A DNA stretch of 8,005 nt from Bacteroidales bacterium UBA2030 (GTDB taxonomy: Bacteria; Bacteroidota; Bacteroidia; Bacteroidales; TTA-H9): positions 1-8,005 of the forward strand of contig DDBO01000034.1 in assembly GCA_002332755.1 (NCBI GenBank), read 5' to 3'. Both the position numbers and the translations under genes were made by a program. The notes under the pieces are model-generated. The model did no database searches. It was given only the letters and a program-made list of their open reading frames with translations, and had not been told where the DNA came from. Every line of letters begins with the position of its first letter. Position 1 is the stretch's first letter. This document shows positions 5,754 to 8,005 of this stretch, piece after piece.

Positions 5754-7556
5754 TCATACCCTTTCAGCCCGTTTTCTTTCGTTATGATCAAGAATGATTT
5801 TTCTCATTCGGATTGATTGAGGGGTAACCTCCACATATTCGTCGGCCTCGATATATTCAAGAGCTTCTTCCAAGGAGAAGCGTCGGGGCGGTGAAATCAT
5901 CATTTTCTCATCACTTCCTGCGGCCCTCACATTGCTAAGTTTCTTGGTGAGTATTACGTTTACGAGCAAATCTTCGTTCCTGATGTGCTCTCCTAAAATT
6001 TGACCGGCGTAAATCGCTTGCCCTGGCTCAATAAAGAATGTACCTCTATCTTGCAAACGGTCAATGGAATAAGCAATAGCTTCCCCCGTTTCCATAGCTA
6101 CCAACACTCCATTGCGCCTGCCGGGAATATCCCCTTTCCAAGGCTCAAATCCTTTAAAACGATGGGCAATTACAGCTTCACCTTCCGTTGCAGTGAGTAA
6201 TTGATTGCGTAGTCCTATAAGACCACGGGCAGGTATGCTGAATTCGAGGTAAGTCCTTCCATTTCGTGTCTGTATGCCTTCAATTTCCCCTCTACGTTGG
6301 GTAACCAAATCAATTACTTTACCGTTGAATTCATCAGGAACATTTATCGAAAGGAATTCTATAGGTTCATGCTTTTCACCGTTTATTTCACGGATAATGA
6401 CCCGAGGCTGCCCCACCTGAAATTCATACCCTTCACGACGCATGGTTTCAATTAATATCGACAAATGCAATACTCCCCTTCCGTAAACCAACCAGCTATC
6501 GGGAGAGCTGGTCTCCTCAACCCTTAATGCAAGATTTTTTTGCGTTTCAAGCATTAAACGTTCATAAATGTGCCGGGAAGTGACAAATTTTCCTTCCTTA
6601 CCATAAAAGGGACTGTTGTTGATAGTAAACAACATGTTCATGGTAGGTTCATCCACCTTGATGGGAGGCATGGCTTCGGGTTGTTCGGCATCGGCAATGG
6701 TATCCCCAATGTCAAATTCCTCAGGACCTAAAAGGGCGACAATATCACCTGCAGGTACCGGGGTCTTCAACCTCTCTTTTCCTAATCCCTCAAAAACATA
6801 CAGTTCTTTTATTTTCGATCGGTATTGGCTTCCATCACGGCGTATAACGACAACTTCCTGCCCAGCCTGGATGCTACCCCTCGATACCCTTCCTACTGCG
6901 ATGCGGCCAAGATAACTACTATAATCCAACGATGTGATCATCATTTGCAAGGGACCCTCTTTCACACGTGGAGGAGGAATATGCCGAATTATGGTATCGA
7001 GTAATATGCTGACATCCTGTGTGGGCTTGCGCCAGTCATCAGACATCCACCCCTGCTTGGCCGAACCATAGACCGTTGGAAAATCAAGCTGGTCGTTGCT
7101 GGCTCCCAGAGAAAACATGAGGTCGAAAACCTGCTCCTGCACCAATTCCGGATCACAATTGGGTTTGTCAACCTTGTTTATGACAAGAATGGGCTTAAGG
7201 TCGAGCTGAAGAGCTTTTTCCAACACAAAGCGGGTCTGAGGCATTGGGCCTTCGAAGGCATCCACAACAAGTAAAACACCATCAGCCATGTTGAGCACAC
7301 GTTCGACCTCGCCTCCAAAATCGGCATGTCCAGGAGTATCTATTACGTTGATTTTAATATTCTTATATCTTACTGATACGTTTTTTGCAAGTATTGTAAT
7401 ACCTCTCTCACGCTCCAGGTCATTACTGTCGAGGATAAGTTCTCCGGGCTGCTGATTGTCTCTGAAAAGCTTTACTTGATGGAGGATACGGTCAACCAGC
7501 GTGGTTTTGCCGTGGTCAACGTGCGCAATGATGGCAATGTTTCGTATATCTTTCAT
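5754..7556 (-). CDS. typA: Ribosome-associated GTPase TypA/BipA
   Basis: TypA (BipA) is a translational GTPase related to EF-G and LepA that binds the ribosome and supports 50S assembly and stress or cold adaptation in the bacteria studied. The 600-aa length is typical. GTPase motifs: P-loop AHVDHGKT (11-18), switch I RERGITI (49-55), DTPGH (73-77), NKVD (127-130) and GSAK (164-167). An EF-Tu-like beta-barrel, an EF-G III/V-like region and the TypA-specific C-terminal domain follow, the last containing RFKGFEPWKGDIPGRRNG and a basic tail. Although the frame is open further upstream, the ATG at 7556 is the right start: MKDIRNIAIIAHVDHGK matches the family N-terminus, and the extra upstream codons fall across the promoter and the heptamer array. 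It probably leads an operon with the 7TM-HD gene. Confidence 0.97.
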   Translation of the reverse strand: MKDIRNIAIIAHVDHGKTTLVDRILHQVKLFRDNQQPGELILDSNDLERERGITILAKNVSVRYKNIKINVIDTPGHADFGGEVERVLNMADGVLLVVDAFEGPMPQTRFVLEKALQLDLKPILVINKVDKPNCDPELVQEQVFDLMFSLGASNDQLDFPTVYGSAKQGWMSDDWRKPTQDVSILLDTIIRHIPPPRVKEGPLQMMITSLDYSSYLGRIAVGRVSRGSIQAGQEVVVIRRDGSQYRSKIKELYVFEGLGKERLKTPVPAGDIVALLGPEEFDIGDTIADAEQPEAMPPIKVDEPTMNMLFTINNSPFYGKEGKFVTSRHIYERLMLETQKNLALRVEETSSPDSWLVYGRGVLHLSILIETMRREGYEFQVGQPRVIIREINGEKHEPIEFLSINVPDEFNGKVIDLVTQRRGEIEGIQTRNGRTYLEFSIPARGLIGLRNQLLTATEGEAVIAHRFKGFEPWKGDIPGRRNGVLVAMETGEAIAYSIDRLQDRGTFFIEPGQAIYAGQILGEHIRNEDLLVNVILTKKLSNVRAAGSDEKMMISPPRRFSLEEALEYIEADEYVEVTPQSIRMRKIILDHNERKRAERV

Positions 7557-7576
7557 GGATGAAATAAAAAAGGCTG

Positions 7577-7584
7577 CAAAGGTA
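7577..7584 (-). promoter_or_regulatory. -7 element of the typA promoter
   Basis: On the minus strand this reads TACCTTTG, an exact TAnnTTTG match, followed by CA. It lies 20 bp upstream of the typA ATG. The nearest TTG upstream (CAA at 7609-7611 on the plus strand) is 24 bp away, slightly longer than usual, and lies inside the heptamer array. Confidence 0.6.
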
Positions 7585-7596
7585 AGAATTGTTTCA

Positions 7597-7680
7597 GGTT
7601 CCGGGTTCCAAGTTCCGGGTTCCAAGTTCCAGGTTCCAGGTTCCGGGTTCCAGGTTCCGGGTTCCAGGTTCCGGGTTCCG
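7597..7680. repeat. Twelve tandem GGTTCC-type heptamers
   Basis: The 84 bases divide exactly into twelve 7-bp units of the form (G/A)GTTCC(A/G) with no indel. The only variation is at unit positions 1 and 7. Ten units begin GG and two begin AG (at 7611 and 7625). A half-matching GTTTCA precedes the array at 7591-7596. It ends 12 bp upstream of the typA -7 element, so it occupies the -33 and upstream promoter region. Similar GGAACC/GGTTCC heptamer tracts are familiar in Bacteroidota intergenic DNA, as I recall. Confidence 0.95.
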
Positions 7681-7801
7681 ATTTTAGCTTAAAATACAGA
7701 TTTATAATAAGTTATTATGTGTAAGTAAGTTTTATACATTTATATAAATATTAGTATGAAAGTTGCGGGCTCCTGAATGATAGCCGTTTGCTGGAGTGGG
7801 C

Positions 7802-8005
7802 TTATTTTCCCCAGTTTTCGCGGTCAAGGCTGCGATAGTGTATGGCCTCGGCGAGATGCTCCGTTCGGATTTCAGGGCTTCCTTCAAGGTCAGCTATGGT
7901 ACGGGCCACTTTCAGGATTCGGTCGTAAGCTCTGGCAGAAAGACCCAGTTTTTCCATAGCATTTCGTAAGATGGACTGCCCTTCAGCCGGCACCTGACAA
8001 AATTT
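7802..8005 (-). CDS. YifB/ComM-family Mg-chelatase-like AAA+ ATPase (C-terminal part only)
   Basis: Sixty-seven C-terminal residues are visible; the frame stays open to the last base of the window, so the rest of the gene (family length about 500 aa) lies beyond it. The segment MEKLGLSARAYDRILKVART, followed by IADLEGS and ending EAIHYRSLDRENW, is the highly conserved C-terminal Mg-chelatase domain of this family. In proteobacteria the ComM member is a hexameric helicase that promotes branch migration during natural transformation; the Bacteroidota members are less well studied. The Walker motifs and Lon-like N-terminal region cannot be seen here. An internal GTG at 7993 should not be taken as the start. 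It is on the same strand as typA, 245 bp upstream of it. No terminator is evident in the AT-rich gap. Confidence 0.92.
   Translation of the reverse strand, partial: KFCQVPAEGQSILRNAMEKLGLSARAYDRILKVARTIADLEGSPEIRTEHLAEAIHYRSLDRENWGK

Noticed and set aside
6616..6915. A 99-codon plus-strand open frame inside typA
   Set aside because: It lies wholly within a well-conserved GTPase gene on the other strand and has no recognisable protein features.
7557..7625. A longer TypA beginning 23 residues upstream of the ATG at 7556
   Set aside because: The extra residues are encoded by the heptamer tract and the promoter, and the family N-terminus fits the ATG at 7556.
7704..7718. Perfect AT-only palindrome ATAATAA-G-TTATTAT between yifB/comM and typA
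   Set aside because: It has a one-base centre and only A/T pairs in an AT-rich gap, so it cannot form a useful hairpin; an operator role is possible but unsupported.

Overview
The window looks like a chromosomal segment from a member of the Bacteroidota, probably an environmental Bacteroidales-like organism; no more exact placement is possible from sequence reading alone. The evidence is the Bacteroidota-type -7 promoter element (TAnnTTTG, usually followed by CA) ahead of several genes, the lack of clear Shine-Dalgarno sites, a WbqC-family gene, thioredoxins of a type common in this phylum, and GGTTCC-type heptamer repeats. Most of the window is ordinary housekeeping sequence. The left edge and the typA leader hold repeat structures that the genes do not explain.

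Left edge (1-760): a decaying array of 48-bp direct repeats runs from about 63 to 380. It enters the 3' end of a minus-strand gene for a 139-aa protein that has only the zinc-ribbon/HTH DNA-binding half of an IS1595-type transposase, with no catalytic domain. The last full-match unit sits in a long imperfect hairpin (353-388) inside the coding sequence. The other units repeat only one arm of it. This gene-plus-array arrangement is the most unusual thing in the window.

Thioredoxin operon (860-2375, plus strand): three tandem paralogous thioredoxins with the same core but different destinations: a lipoprotein (CAPC), a secreted periplasmic form (CRPC) and a cytoplasmic form (CGPC). A strong intrinsic terminator follows.

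Middle (2400-3651): ispF (MEP isoprenoid pathway, minus strand) and a WbqC-family gene (plus strand) diverge from a 115-bp region with a recognisable promoter in each direction.

Right half (3636-8005, minus strand): from upstream to downstream, the C-terminal end of a YifB/ComM-family AAA+ ATPase that runs off the window; a gap holding twelve exact-length GGTTCC-type heptamers just upstream of the typA -7 element; typA (ribosome-associated GTPase); and, 45 bp later, a 7TM-HD phosphohydrolase of the PgpH type (predicted cyclic-di-AMP phosphodiesterase). The 3' end of the 7TM-HD gene overlaps the convergent WbqC-family gene by 16 bp.
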